The notes: generated by a model not told the origin, from the letters alone. DNA of 64,000 nucleotides from Prorocentrum cordatum (GCA_963575745.1 CAUYUJ010018478.1:55880-119879), one strand, 5' to 3'; positions 1 to 10,724 are shown, counted from the stretch's first letter. Program-made: numbers and translations.

Positions 1-211
1 CCGAGCGAAGTGACCCCCCCCCCTTCCCCCTCAGAAATCAAATCGTGGGGGGTAGGGGGTAGGGTTCGCATGTGGCCCCTTAGCCTGGCAAAGGATCGGT
101 GCGCGTGCAGCGCGCTCAACCTCCCTTCCTGGCCCTCGTGGCGCGGGGGCGCAGCCCGAGGGGGGGGGGCGCCCGGCGCGGCGCCCCGCGCCCGCCCCTG
201 CACGCCCCCAG

Positions 212-251
212 GCGGAGGCCGACAAGGCCTCGGAGGCCGCTCCCGACGAAG
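212..251 (+). CDS. candidate short acidic exon
   Basis: After CACGC and five C, then AG, the frame reads AEADKASEAAPDEG with GC-rich third positions. A GC donor could follow GACGAAG. Too short to be certain; it resembles the islands at 7944 and 13786. Confidence 0.2.
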
Positions 252-292
252 GCCTCCGGCGGGGGGGAGATCGGGGTCGGGCGCGCGCAAAA

Positions 293-447
293 GGGGGTAG
301 GGGCAGGGGGGAGGGCTTCTTAGAGGCAGCCTCCTTCTTAGAAGGCGCGGGCCTTCTCCGTAGACGTACGGCCCGCGCCTTTTACGACGCAGCATCCTTC
401 TAAGAAGCCTTCCCCTCTCCCCCTTATACACTTGTGCGCGCCGCCAG
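293..447. mobile_element. MITE family A, copy 1
   Basis: Palindromic element of about 155 bp built on CTTCTTAGAAGGCGCGGGCC and its inverted half, with TAGACGTA near the centre and a fixed right end GCGCGCCGCCA. Five copies occur in this window. Confidence 0.7.
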
Positions 448-460
448 CGGGGGGCTCACC

Positions 461-612
461 AGCCTCGAACTTGTCCCTCTCCCTGAGATTGGCACGCCAA
501 GAGGCGATGACAATCTTGGGGATGCACCCTCAGAAACTGAGGGTGCATCCCTAAGATCGCCATCGTGATGAGGCGATGCCCGACATAGGGATGGGGATAT
601 GTTCTGGGCTGG
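461..612. mobile_element. hairpin element family M, copy 1
   Basis: Starts CCTCGAACTTGTCCCTCTCC and holds an inner hairpin (GATGCACCCTCAG / CTGAGGGTGCATC). Near-identical layout to 5305-5453 in the opposite orientation. Confidence 0.6.
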
Positions 613-834
613 TAAGGGGCACCGCGAGGGCGGGATGGGCTCGGGGGGAGACAGGTTCGAGGCTCGTGGTTCTTGGGAGAGGGGTGGACCTAAACGGTGT
701 TTTGGCGATTTCGTGGGCTGTTTGCGTTTCGATGTCGTTTTGCGTTAAAGGCGGATTGAAGACAAAACGAGGGAACACGAAAACACAACGAAAGCCAAAA
801 ACACCGTTTAGGTTCAGCCCTGTTTTTGGCCTTT

Positions 835-945
835 TTTGGTTGGTTCTCGGCGATTGTCCAGCCTCGGGGTGCGCTCCAGCAGCTGCGCCTCGCCGAAGGC
901 GTTCCGGGGGTGTCCAGATCGTCCCGAGCAGCTGCCAGAGAGCCG
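835..945 (+). repeat. dispersed repeat Q, copy 1
   Basis: Core CAGCTGCGCCTCGCCGAAGG followed by CGTTCCGGGGGTGTCC and GATCGTCC. Related copies at 7680-7800 (-) and 24400-24500. All three happen to be open in one frame (RLRLAEGVPRG-like), possibly chance. Confidence 0.5.
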
Positions 946-999
946 AGTTATCACCCGAAAGAAAGGTGGTCAACGTTCCGGGGTATAGGCGCAGGGGGG

Positions 1000-1140
1000 A
1001 ATGCAACACTTCCCCATCGCCCATTGACGGCCGACAGGGGCCCGATGGCCCACCCAGCCCAGGACCGTGCGGTTTCGCTAGCGGGGGCCTATCGCCGATC
1101 CATCGGCGATGCATCGCTGATTCCAGGTTGATACTTGTCC
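1000..1140. repeat. dispersed repeat D, copy 1
   Basis: Carries CCTATCGCCGATCCATCGGC and ATGCATCGC then a C-run, shared with 29388, 39355, 41805 and 57108. The centre is a set of nested ATCGCCGAT / ATCGGCGAT palindromes. Confidence 0.6.
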
Positions 1141-1390
1141 CCCCGCGCCAGTCCCCACCCCCCTAACGTGTTGCCCCGAGGACTGGGAGGGAAGGACGGA
1201 GCCTGGGGGGAGGGCAGCGGCCGTTGTTCTGTTGCTGTTTTTCGTTTCCGTGTTCGACCTCTGGGGGGGGGGCCCTTGCCTGGCCAGAGGGGCCTTTTTT
1301 TGCCTGGCCGGGGAGGAGCAGCCAGTCCCGGGGACGGGGTCGCGTGGGACGGGACGGGACTCGGGAGAGGAAAGGATACCCATACCTCTA

Positions 1391-1555
1391 CACCTTGGGC
1401 GATGCTTAAGAAAACCCAAGTTTTCGGGCAGAGTCTCGATAATTCTTAACGTTTCAATGTGAATCCTAAGATTTTAATGGAAACGTTGGGTTTTTATTCA
1501 AGTTCTGAGACTATGAATTTCTTAACCCATGATTTCTTAAGCATTTCGCAGGGTG
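1391..1555. mobile_element. Tc1/mariner-type MITE family E, copy 1
   Basis: 165 bp with terminal inverted repeats (CACCTTGGGCGATGCTTAAG / CTTAAGCATTTCGCAGGGTG) flanked by TA on both sides. AT-richer than its surroundings. The second copy at 52902-53066 is the same length and clearly similar throughout. Confidence 0.75.
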
Positions 1556-1561
1556 TATCCT

Positions 1562-1695
1562 TTTCCTCGTTTTCCCCTGTTTGGGCCTCCGAGGAGGCCC
1601 TCGTCGCCACCGCTGGATTCGCCTCGACATCCCGGTCAGAACGCACCCCGGGAGAGGTCGGGGGAGTAGTGGTATCGGTACCTTTTTGGCTTCCC
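1562..1695. mobile_element. MITE family F, copy 1
   Basis: Contains GAGGCCCTCGTCGCCACCGC then TGGATTCGCCTCGA and CGCACCCCGGGAGAGG. Shared with 30265, 30370, 39533 and 51853; the better copies end in imperfect inverted repeats (TATCGATACCGCTACC / GTAGCAGTATCGGTAT). Confidence 0.6.
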
Positions 1696-1699
1696 CAGG

Positions 1700-2290
1700 G
1701 GCGGGACGGGATGAAGGAGAGCGGGGAGGAGAAGCACGAAGAGGGCGAGGGGGCAGGGCGGTGGGAGCCTGTCATAGGAGATGGTCAGGATTCCCACGCT
1801 GCGGGCCAGCGAGGGGGGTATCCACGCCCGGGCGCGTGTGCCCGCTGTGAAAGATAGAGGGGTCCTGAGGGAGATGAATCCTGAGGTTTCTCGCCGTTGT
1901 GTTGGGCTCGGGGCCTTCCCGTGGGCCGGGGCCCTGGTGGTGTCGCGTGGCCCTCATGGGCCGTCCTGTCGATCTTTCGGGGCCCGGCACCCTCTGGGAC
2001 GTCTCGGGGCGCTCTGGTGGGCCCCTCGGGGCCGTCTGGGGCTCACTTGAGAGCAAACTTGCCAGGATACATACGCATACCGCAAACATTAGGAGACATT
2101 GATGGTTTTGACCTGTAAACGGGGCTCTCTTGGCCCGTTTCGGGAGCCTGTTTGGAGCCATCTTCGGCTTTGTTGGGCTCGTCTTGGCTCTCTTGGAGGT
2201 CTCGGATGCCGTCTTGAAACCATCTTGAGCCGTCCTAGCGCCATCTTGGGGTGCCTGGGTGACAGAGCAGGGCCCAAGAGAGCCCAACAT
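1700..2290. other. no gene seen; part degenerate CTTGGCNC-type repeats
   Basis: GC-rich sequence without a convincing exon. From about 1960 it holds irregular GGCCC/TCTTGG motifs like those at 3170 and 22120. Confidence 0.4.
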
Positions 2291-2292
2291 AA

Positions 2293-2399
2293 CGAACCAA
2301 CGACTGTCGACGGCAACGACTATGAATACGTTTTGACTCGTCCTTGTCCTCCCAGTCGCTCCTTGTCGACAGTCGTTGCCGTCGACAGTCGTTGATTCG
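2293..2399. repeat. 29-bp inverted repeat (hairpin)
   Basis: Arms 2293-2321 and 2371-2399 are exact complements over 24 nt (CAACGACTGTCGACGGCAAC...) and near-exact over 29, with a 49-nt loop. Confidence 0.75.
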
Positions 2400-3165
2400 C
2401 TATGACAGAAGTATTCGTTGAGACGTGTTGACGACGTATTCAGCCACTCTACTTGGGTGAGCAAGGACGTGTCGACTTGCCCCCTTTCGCTCCTTGCCCT
2501 TCCTCGCCCACCCACTCACGCCCATCGTCCCATGCGTAGAAAGAAATCCGTGTGCGTGGGGGCAGTACGTGGGGACAGTACATTGAAATGCATACCCATC
2601 AGTCGTTAGGTATTTTTGAGTTTCCAGAGTCCACTCTACTTCAAGCGCCTTCCTACTTCAATGATCGAGTGGGTTCACCTTCTCCGTCCTCCTAAGGGGG
2701 TGGACGGAACCCAATCTACTTTCAACGCCTTCCCGCTTCATGTTTCTACCTACTCCTTCCGACCGATGGGTACTCCAACGTGGGACCACACAACCACGCG
2801 CGGGCTTTACGCCCGCCGCCGCCCGCTCACTCTTATCCGCAAGCGCGGAGCGCGTAACATGATTTCAGTCATTTTAGCCTCCTCGCCTTCTTCTCGGGCT
2901 TCCGATCGCCAAAAGCGGCCTCAGATGCCTCACATTTCGCTCCAAATACACGCGGCGTCCAGGTCCCCGGGCCCAGGGGCAGACCTTTCTCTTTCAAAAC
3001 TCACCCCCTTAGTAATCGACCTTCGCCCACGGGGTCCGCGGCCCATTTCTGGCGCCTTGGGAGATTGTTTCGGCTTCGAGTGGCTTCCCATATACAGTTC
3101 CGACCTACGAATAGCTTTAAAAATGCTTGGACGGCCCCAGATGGCTTCCAGATTTCTCTTGGCAG
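2400..3165. other. no supported gene; 35-bp direct repeat
   Basis: CTACTTCAAGCGCCTTCCTA near 2636 recurs as CTACTTTCAACGCCTTCCCG near 2716. One + frame is open for 239 codons, but the peptide is unrecognised and runs into degenerate repeats. Confidence 0.35.
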
Positions 3166-3169
3166 GTCA

Positions 3170-3560
3170 GGATTGCATCACGACGGCCCGAGAGGCCCAC
3201 AAGACGCCCCAAGACGACTCCAAGATAACCTCCGAGCCGGCCCCAAGAGGCAAACATCTTTCCAATCTTGGACTAAGACATGCAATTTTGATATCAGTGT
3301 TGTCTTGGATTTCGCAGCCTCCAAGACGGCCTTAGAGGCCCCCAATATCGCCCCAAGACTGCCACAAGACGGCCCTGATGTGGCCCAAGGGAGCCCCAGT
3401 ATTGCCCAAGGTGCGTCCAAGACGCCCCAACAGCGCCCCATAAGGGTGTGAATAAGGGCCCCAACGGGTGAAGTCGAACTGACAGTTCGAGCGTTCTCCC
3501 CAATGGGACCCCCGAGACCGCCAGCAACCCCCCAAGAGCCCGCCAAAAGATCCCAAGAGG
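3170..3560. repeat. degenerate CCCAAGAC-rich repeats
   Basis: Irregular 10-15-bp spaced CCCCAAGAC / GGCCC words. Related stretches at 22120-22390 (reverse sense), 26925-27060, 48590-49180 and 49310-49510. Confidence 0.6.
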
Positions 3561-3599
3561 ATGAAGATTGACCAGACTCCCAGACTGCCGACCTTGTCC

Positions 3600-5130
3600 G
3601 CTTTGATCGCGCATAGGCACCAGTCCTGAGGTCAGGCACTTTAGGCTGGTCCACCGGAAAGCTACGCTTGCACGGCATCGAGCGCGATGCCCTCTGCAAG
3701 CGTCCTCATCCGCCTAGCCGAGCTTCTGCGTTCGGCCCTTTCTGTTGCCCCCGTGATCGGCCAAGTACCTTTTTGATTTGTGACAGGCACATTTTTAGCA
3801 ACTTGCGTCACACACATTCTTCCTCCTCCTCTCCCTGCCCCTCTCCCCGTTTTCCCACTTTGTCCTCTCCTCTATCCTTGGCTGGTGGAGAACGCGGGGG
3901 CTGGTGGGGGAAGCACAGCAGCGGGTGGTAATGCATGTTTCCACGTATGCATGCTTTGGGTTTGAATGCACAACCTTGCCCTAACCCGTGGAGCATGTGA
4001 AAGTGAGCAGAGCTGGGGATCATGATGCAACGACGATGACAAGGCCTTTTCCCAAATGCCCTTGGCTTTTGCAGCGGTCATTAAAATCAAAGCCAGGAGA
4101 GATATTGCAGAAGAAGGAGGAGGAGGAGCAACGGCAGGAGCAGGAAGACGAGGAGGAAGGACCCGGAGGTTGAGGAGGTAGGATGACCGAGGGAAAGAGC
4201 GAGGGTGAGGAGGTGGAGGACGAGTGGAAGGAGGAAGTGAAAGGGAATGAGATGTAGGAAGGGAAGGAACATGTTCCTCTTGTTCACTCGTCGCCTATTC
4301 CTCCGAATTGTTTCCTCCTGAACCCCCCGGAGTCTGTTCTAAGACAATCACAACAGGCCGACGATGGCCCAAGGCCGACCCATAACGACAGACCACACTC
4401 CCTGACCGCCCCCCCCCCACACCGAAGATGGCCTCAGAATTTGCCCGGTGCGGCGGATCCCAGTACTCCTGGGGAGCTCTCAAGAACCCCTTCTTTATTC
4501 GGCCCTCGCTCTTGCTTCTTACTCAAACCATGTTGGAATTATTTGTGGGTGCCTACATGCGTGCAGCTTTGAGCTTGACTGTCATCGGCTTGCTAGAACC
4601 TGAGCGTGCGCGAAGCGCTCGCGTGTTCCTGGCGTGGCCTTACATACAACTATAGCATGCGTATACATATGTACATATATTTACATGGCTACTAAGATAA
4701 TGCATGAGGGTTCGTGCTAGGCTTTCTGGGCGACCGTGGAAAATTCTCCAGGACTCGGAAGCCCATGGGAAGCGACAAGGCGGTGAACGAAACACCATTG
4801 ATAAGCCTCACGTGTTTGAATAGAATTTGGCTTCTTTGGGGGCGTCATCGGGGGGCTCAATTGCCACTTAGAGCCGTCTTTGGGATGTCTTGGAGCCCCT
4901 TGGAAGTACGTTGAAGGAAATCGTGAACTATCTGATGCCATCGCGGAGCCTTCTCGGGCCATCTTTTGGACGATGTAACTTCTGACGTAACCTTGGTCGC
5001 GACGCCACAGGAGGGGTAGAGGTGGCGATCAATTTTCCAACGCAAGCGCCACAAGCTGCCTTGCTCATCCCCACCCGCCCTCCCTTCACTGAGAAGCACA
5101 CGGGTCCAAGGACATGCCGAGGTCGCCATC
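3600..5130. other. no gene or clear element seen
   Basis: Mixed-composition DNA with a short GAG-rich part (4105-4170) and a small GCGCGAAGCGC hairpin near 4600. I find no exon-like signal with borders. Confidence 0.35.
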
Positions 5131-5144
5131 GGATGCAAGGCCGT

Positions 5145-5500
5145 TCGGACGGGCGCCAGGTGCCCCAGGTGCCCCAGGTGCCCCAGGTGTCCAGGAGGTC
5201 ACAACGTGCTAGGCGCGCCAGGTGCGCCAGGGGTCCAGACGTGCGAGGCGCGCCAGGTATGCCAGGTACCACGGCGCCCCAAGGGTTCCAAGGGTGCCAC
5301 TATCTGCCTGGAACATATCCCTATCCTTATGCTGGGCATCTCCTCATCACGATGCCAATCTTAGGGATTCCCTTATTTTTTGAGGGCGAGTCCCTAAGAT
5401 TGGCATCGCCGTTCGGCGTGTCAATCTTAGGGATAGGGATAAGTTCGAGGCTGGTAATGCCAGGCGCGCCACGGTGCGCCAGGCGTGCCACGTGCTTCCG
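5145..5500. repeat. GCCCCAGGT-type short tandem repeat, interrupted by element M
   Basis: GTGCCCCAGGTGCCCCAGGT-type units at 5158-5275 resume as GCGCCACGGTGCGCCAGGCG after 5460. The intervening 5305-5453 is family M, so M probably inserted into the array. Confidence 0.55.
5305..5453. mobile_element. hairpin element family M, copy 2 (inverted)
   Basis: Begins GCCTGGAACATATCCCTATC, ends GGATAGGGATAAGTTCGAGG, and holds a long inner hairpin built on GATGCCAATCTTAGGGA. Confidence 0.65.
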
Positions 5501-5573
5501 CCGCCGGCGATGCACGCGCGGCGCGCAGACTGCGCCAGGTGAGCCGAGGCACGTGCCAAGCATCGGGAGGGGA

Positions 5574-5731
5574 AACAACACACAGACACAATTAATCGTC
5601 AATTCCCCAGAAAAAATTAGGAAAATATGGGAAGTGGGGGGGAAGACAAACACGTAGAAAATATGGGGAAATATGGGGAATCCTGTTCTTTGTGTGTGTG
5701 TGTTGTGTGTGTTTATTGTGTGTCCCAGGGC
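5574..5731. mobile_element. MITE family BB, copy 1
   Basis: ACACACAGACACAATTAATC at the left, repeated GGAAAATATGGGG inside, and a TTTGTGTGTG-rich right end. Copy 2 lies at 11452-11606. Confidence 0.6.
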
Positions 5732-5739
5732 CGTATCGG

Positions 5740-7255
5740 GCAATATGGCTGGTAGCAGCCCCACGGCCCCTGTCAAGCGCCAGTGCAACGTCGCGGCGGG
5801 GTGGTCTGCCTTGCGCACGCTGTGCACACCCGCAGTCAATGCGAATTTGCTGTTGATGCCGGCAGTGGGCGAGCGCGTCCCTGTTCACCGACGATGCAGC
5901 GTGCTCGCAGTGCATTCGTCCAGGATCCACGCTTAAGCTCTGCCGCCGCGCGCACTGTGTTTCGTTCTCTCGACTGCGATGGTGAGGGGCGGGCGCATGG
6001 GCTCTGCTTGGCGGCCGGTCGAGTGGGGGATGAGGTGCTCACCAAAGAGGAGCACGGGCGAACCCCTCCCCGAAGGGGAAGAAGGGGGACTGAAGGAAGG
6101 ACCGCTCCAAAGCTCTGGGCCCACAGGGCTGGTGGGATTCTGGCTTTCGGGGGCCTCTTGTAGGTCCTGCTCGGGCCCTCTGCGGCCGTCGTGGGGGCTT
6201 CTTGGAGACTGGTTTCTATCTTGTGGCGCGAAGCGGTCGTCAACCCTGTCCAAACCTCTCCCCAGGGTTACGGCAGCGATTGTACGCAAGGGGATGGGGA
6301 AGGACCCCTCCCCAGATGCCGATGCTCGCGCGCAGGTCGCATCGCCTCCCCCCGCACCGACGTGCTCCACTTTGCCCACTTGCCCAGGGCCCGGATCCCC
6401 CCGGGTGACGTCCGAGACCAGGAATTGAGAAGCAATATCTTGGGCCGTTTTGGTGCCATCCTTGCCGGCTCAGGCGCTTGCTGGGCCTGCGGAGTAGCGG
6501 TGCGGGGCAATGGGAGGGCGCGGGTCGAGCTGGGTCCTTGGCTCCACCAGAGCCTGCTGGTCGACGGTGCAGGAGACCCAGAGATTATACTTCTTGTTTT
6601 TTCCCGTACGGATGGGAGTGATCCGTCCCCCCTGAGTGGCCCTCGCTTTCCCCCTCCCCTCCCTGCGGCCGCCCGCTCCGTCCCGCCTCCTCTTGCGCGC
6701 CGGCCTGGCCAATTCGCTACGACGGTGCCCCCGTTTAGTTAGCTTCTTACGCCAGCGCAGACGACCCCTGCCTAGCCGCCGACGCAAAAAGTTCTCTTCC
6801 GTACGGGATCCCCATATGTTTCGGTCCCTCCGGGGACCGGCTTTTTGTTCTCAGTAGTTTTGGACGGTCTTGGGGCCCAGCTATGGCAAACAGAGGTCGA
6901 ATTCGGCGAAGAATTAGCATCTTGATGCGCTGGAGTAGAGACTTCCTCTAGCGCTCAGCCGCGTAGCGAGTGAGCCGTTAGCAGTAGCGAGCAACAGCTC
7001 CCTCTGGCTGCAGCCAGCAGCAGCCAGCGGCGACCTGCACCCAGCAGCCAGAGGCAGAGAGTAGATCGGAGGTCAGCAGCAGCCAGCATGAGGCGTTCAT
7101 GGCCCAGCCGCTCGTCTCGCCTGCCTTGAGATCCGACGTCGCGAACAAGACAAACAGCATCGCGAGAACTCGCGACAAGAGCCCTCGACCTTGTCTCTCT
7201 CTGTGAGGGTTTTCGAGCAGGGGCCCGACACCGGGCGAAAACGCCAGGTGAGCGA
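5740..7255. other. no supported gene
   Basis: Several 60-180-codon frames overlap on both strands without domains or splice borders. 7000-7090 is CAGC-rich low complexity. Confidence 0.3.
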
Positions 7256-7257
7256 CG

Positions 7258-7405
7258 CAGAACAGTGGGGTCGACTGCGCCAGCATTCGCGCGTAAGCTG
7301 CCCGCGTAAGGTCGTGCGTGAACGCCCCCGTTTCCAGTGGAGCGTGCCGCGTTGGCGGCCCGCGTGAGCCACCTCGTGAGTCGTTGTGCCATCCCGCGTG
7401 AGACC
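7258..7405. repeat. dispersed repeat K, copy 1
   Basis: Shares GTCGACTGCGCC, CGCATAAGCTG-like and TGGCGGCCCGCGT segments with 61030-61150. Confidence 0.45.
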
Positions 7406-7454
7406 CGGCTCTGTTCGTCGCTCAGGTGTGAACAAAGATGCAGCGCCCGAATCG

Positions 7455-7640
7455 CAGTCGGCGGCGAGCCTTCTCAGACGGCGGTGGGGCTTCTCAGAAG
7501 CGCTCGCGCCCTCTCAGCAGTCTTCTATGATTTCTCCGAAGACGGAGACGGCTTCTCAGAAGGCCGGAGAGGGCTCTGAGAACCCCCCTGGCCTCCTTCT
7601 CTGTGAAGCCCTGCCCCTTCTCGCTTCTCCCCTGGGCTCG
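7455..7640. repeat. dispersed repeat R, copy 1
   Basis: Dense GCCTTCTCAGA / TCTGAGAAGGC palindromes ending in CCCTGCCCCTTCTCGCTTCT. Related to 8640, 12023, 24920 and 56275. Confidence 0.55.
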
Positions 7641-7679
7641 CGGACGAGAATGCGGCCATCCTTCGGGCCTCCGGCGGCC

Positions 7680-7800
7680 GTTATAGGACGATCCGGGTAC
7701 CCCGGGGCACGTCCTCGGCGAGGGGCAGCCGCCAGAAGGCATCCCGAGGCCGCAGAGCGGCCGAGAAGCGACGAAAGCTTACGAAGACCTCGGGCCTCAA
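7680..7800 (-). repeat. dispersed repeat Q, copy 2
   Basis: On the - strand CCTCGGGATGCCTTCTGGCG then GCTGCCCCTCGCCGAGGACG, matching 24437 closely. Confidence 0.5.
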
Positions 7801-7943
7801 GGGCCCCGACCTCTCACCTCCTCGGGGTCGGACCCATCTGGCCTTCCCCGCGGGGTTCGCCGCCGGTCCGGGTGCACTGCTGCTCTCGCCCGTCGCGGCC
7901 CCCTCTCGCGCGCGCCGGCGGTGGCGGCGGCCCCGAGCCGCAG

Positions 7944-8081
7944 GCGCCGAGGGCGACGACGAGGGCGCCGCCTCGGCGGACGCCGAGGAGCCTGGCGAGG
8001 CGCCGGGCGAGGCGGAGGGCCCAGGCGGCGAGCCGGCGGGCGAGGGCGCCGAGCCGGCGGAGGACGGCCTGCGGCCTGCCC
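7944..8081 (+). CDS. candidate acidic, Ala/Glu/Gly-rich exon
   Basis: Between the acceptor GAGCCGCAG and the donor GTCTGC, one frame reads AEGDDEGAASADAEEPGEAP and continues GEAEGPGGEPAGEGAEPAED. Third positions are almost all G or C. A CTC-rich tract starts right after the donor, as in the introns of better supported exons. It may be a disordered linker. Similar acidic islands lie at 212 and 13786 on the same strand and could belong to one gene, but no join is proven. Confidence 0.38.
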
Positions 8082-8204
8082 GTCTGCCCGTGCGCCCCCC
8101 CTCCTCCTCCTCCTCCTCCTCCTCCTGCTCCTCCTCCTCCTCCTCGAGGAGCCGGGGGGGGCCCGGGTCTCGGAGGAGAATCGGGGGCCCCCAAACGGGG
8201 TGGT

Positions 8205-8390
8205 GACCACACCGTGCGGTGACCCCGTGGGGATTCGGGGTCACCGCACGGTTTTGGGACTCGAGGCCTTCTCCGAGGGCGTCTCGGGCGACAGGGGCCT
8301 CCGGGGTCCCAAGACCGTGCGGTGACGGACCTTGCGGTGAGGTCTTGGGGGATTTCGAGGTCACCGCACGGTCTGTCACCGCACCGTTTC
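8205..8390. repeat. cluster of ACCGTGCGGTGA motifs in both orientations
   Basis: The 12-13-nt word ACCGTGCGGTGAC or its complement occurs at about 8211, 8241, 8314, 8360 and, shortened, 8376, separated by unrelated DNA. Confidence 0.6.
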
Positions 8391-8433
8391 GGGACTCCAA
8401 AGAGGAGGTCGGAGTCATCTCGAAGGGGGGAAA

Positions 8434-8621
8434 GCACGCCACAGACATAAACTTTTGTCGCTCCGCGCGGATTTCTTGGGTCCGCGCTTTTGCCCCCCCC
8501 CGGCGGCGCCTCCGGCGCCGCCCCTGGTGCGCTCCGCGCGCCAGGCAGGGGGGTGCAGCGCAGGTCCAAGAAGGCCGCGCGGAGCGCCAAAATTTTTTGT
8601 TCATTGCGCTTTCTCTTCTTC
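8434..8621. mobile_element. long-TIR palindromic element family C, copy 1
   Basis: Arms built on CGCTCCGCGCGGATTTCTTG and its complement around GCGGCGCCTCCGGCGCCGCC. Six copies in the window; the outer ends carry GCGTTTTTTCTTC-like sequence. Confidence 0.7.
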
Positions 8622-8639
8622 TGTCATCGGCGGCGAGCG

Positions 8640-8815
8640 AGGGGGTAGGTGAGAAGGAGGAGGCCTTCTTAGAGGGCGGCGGGGCTGCTCAGAAGCCCTC
8701 GGGCCTTGTGAGAAGTTTTCCGATCCTTCGAGGAAGGCTCAGGACACTTCTCAGAAGGCTGGGGGACTTCCGAGTCTGCTGATAAGGCCCGCCCCTTCTC
8801 ATTTCCCCCGGCGCT
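8640..8815. repeat. dispersed repeat R, copy 2
   Basis: GGAGGCCTTCTTAGAGGGCG through ACTTCTCAGAAGGCTGG to CCGCCCCTTCTCA. Same motif order as 7455. Confidence 0.55.
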
Positions 8816-8820
8816 CCGCC

Positions 8821-8973
8821 GAATTCAGATTCGGGCGAATGGGTCCTTCGCACAGGGGTCTCAAACATATGCGCAATAGTTCGTACAATCGTTCGTGCTG
8901 GATCGTGCCGGATGCGGGCAAAATGCGGTGCATTTGGCATCGTTGGTTCGTGAGAGAGGCCACGCGCCATGAG
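8821..8973 (+). repeat. segment H, copy 1
   Basis: About 150 bp nearly identical to 9298-9451, e.g. CAAACATATGCGCAATAGTT and GCCACGCGCCATGAG. Confidence 0.8.
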
Positions 8974-9109
8974 CCACATGATGAAGTATCGCTTTTGTTG
9001 TTTTGCGACTCCATTACGAAATATCCACAGTACCGGAGCCAGCGGATACAGCCAGGGCCCCGGGAAAGGGGGGCACGTTTATTCTAAAAGTCAGCCACGC
9101 GCAGACGGG

Positions 9110-9262
9110 GTTGGGGGGACGGGGGAGGGTTTATTAGAAGCACCCCTGCTTGTCAGAAGGCGCGGGCCTTATTTATAGATGTACGTCAGGCGGCTTCTAA
9201 GAAGCAGCCTCCTTCTAAGAAGCCTTCCCCCGCTCCCCTACCCCCTTGTGCGCGCCGCCAAG
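9110..9262. mobile_element. MITE family A, copy 2
   Basis: TCAGAAGGCGCGGGCCTTAT / TTCTAAGAAGCAGCCTCCTT palindrome with the GCGCGCCGCCA right end. Confidence 0.7.
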
Positions 9263-9297
9263 GAGGGACTCAGGTCTCGGAGGGCGATGAGGTGGTC

Positions 9298-9451
9298 GGA
9301 TTCAGATTCGGGCGAATGGGTCCTTTGCAAAGGGGGTCTCAAACATATGCGCAATAGTTCGTACAATCGTTCGTGCTGGATCGTGCCAGATGCGGGCAAA
9401 ATGCGATGCATTTGGCATCGCTGGTCCATGAGGGAGGCCACGCGCCATGAG
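9298..9451 (+). repeat. segment H, copy 2
   Basis: See 8821; only scattered substitutions. Confidence 0.8.
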
Positions 9452-9469
9452 CAACAGGATGAGCTGTTG

Positions 9470-10606
9470 GAGCCTTTTCTTTTATTTCAGTGCGATAGCG
9501 GGCGTCACCGGGGGGGGGAACGGGGCCGGTGACGTCACGTTGCGCGCTGGCGGCGTCTGAGAATGGGAATGACCGAGGACGGGTAGGAGCAGCATGTAGA
9601 TGACGATCTGCACCACGGTGCCTGTGTGAACCACAGTGCCTGCGTGCACCACAGCGCCTGTGAACACCACAGCGCCTACGTACACCACAGCAGCCGCGTG
9701 CAACACAGCGCCAGTGTGCACCACAGTGTCTGCGTGCACCACAGCGCTTGTGTACACCACAGTGCCTGCGTTCACCACAGCAGCTGTGTACACCACAGTG
9801 TTTACCACGGTGCCTGTGTGCACCACAGCAACCGTGTGTTTCGAACTTTACAAGAAATCCTTATGACAAAATGGAACGCCTGTGGATTCCACAGGAAAAA
9901 TGTGTTATTGGATTTGGAAAGGAGTTTGCATGAAAAAAGGAGCGCCCCTGGAATCTACGAGCCCTCCCGAGTCCTCCCGCATCATCCAAACTCCTCTGTC
10001 CAGAGGGCTCCCGCAGAGTTGGCCGTACGAGAACCAATTACACTGATTCACCAGACCATTTTTTGGGATGCGCAGTGAAATGCGCACGCGCGCTGTAGCG
10101 CAGACCCGCACGCCGGGGGAGGGGGTGAGGGAGAAGGAGGAGGAGGGGGAGGCGGGAAGAACATCGCATTCTACTCTCAGCACTTCCCTTGCGTGATGTT
10201 AAGCTGTCCGCAGCAGATCCTCACCTGCATGCTCCTTCTACCTGTCCTGTGCACGCAGGCGCTGTGGTGTACACCAGCGCTGTGATACACGCGGATGTTG
10301 TGGTGTGCACATGCCCTGTAGTGTACAGGCCCTGTGGTGCACGCAGGCACTGTGGTGTACACAGGCGCTGCGTTGCACATGGCTGTTGCGGTGTACACAG
10401 GCGCTGTAGTGTAAGCGCGCGCTGTGGTGCGCGCGAGCACTCTGGTGTACACGGGCGCTGTGGTGCAGATCGCCACCTGCATGCTGCTCTACTGGGCCTC
10501 GGCTATCCCTAGGCATTCCCAGATGCCGCCGGCGCGGAAAGTGACGTCACTTGGGGGCGTGGCGGGGCTGGCGTCGGCCGCTATCGCGGAAAAGAAAAAC
10601 AGGCTC
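9470..10606. mobile_element. foldback (FB-like) element, 1137 bp
   Basis: Inverted arms of about 350 bp. The outer 130 bp pairs GAGCC..TTTCTTTT..GCGATAGCGG with its complement and includes GTGACGTCAC on both sides. The inner arm is an 18-bp tandem repeat (left CACCACAGTGCCTGCGTG-like, 9603-9838; right its complement, 10247-10470). A unique centre of about 400 bp (9840-10245) has no transposase. A 3-bp TTG may flank it. Segment H of unit 1 shows the empty site. The layout recalls Drosophila Foldback elements. Confidence 0.75.
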
Positions 10607-10724
10607 TTGCACTTTGTGTGTTTTGCGGCCCCACGACGAAAGACCTCTTGTTGCCCAGAGCCAGCGGATATATAGCAAGGGCCCCGGGTAGGGGTGGCGG
10701 GCCAGCCGAAAGGCCAGCCACGCG

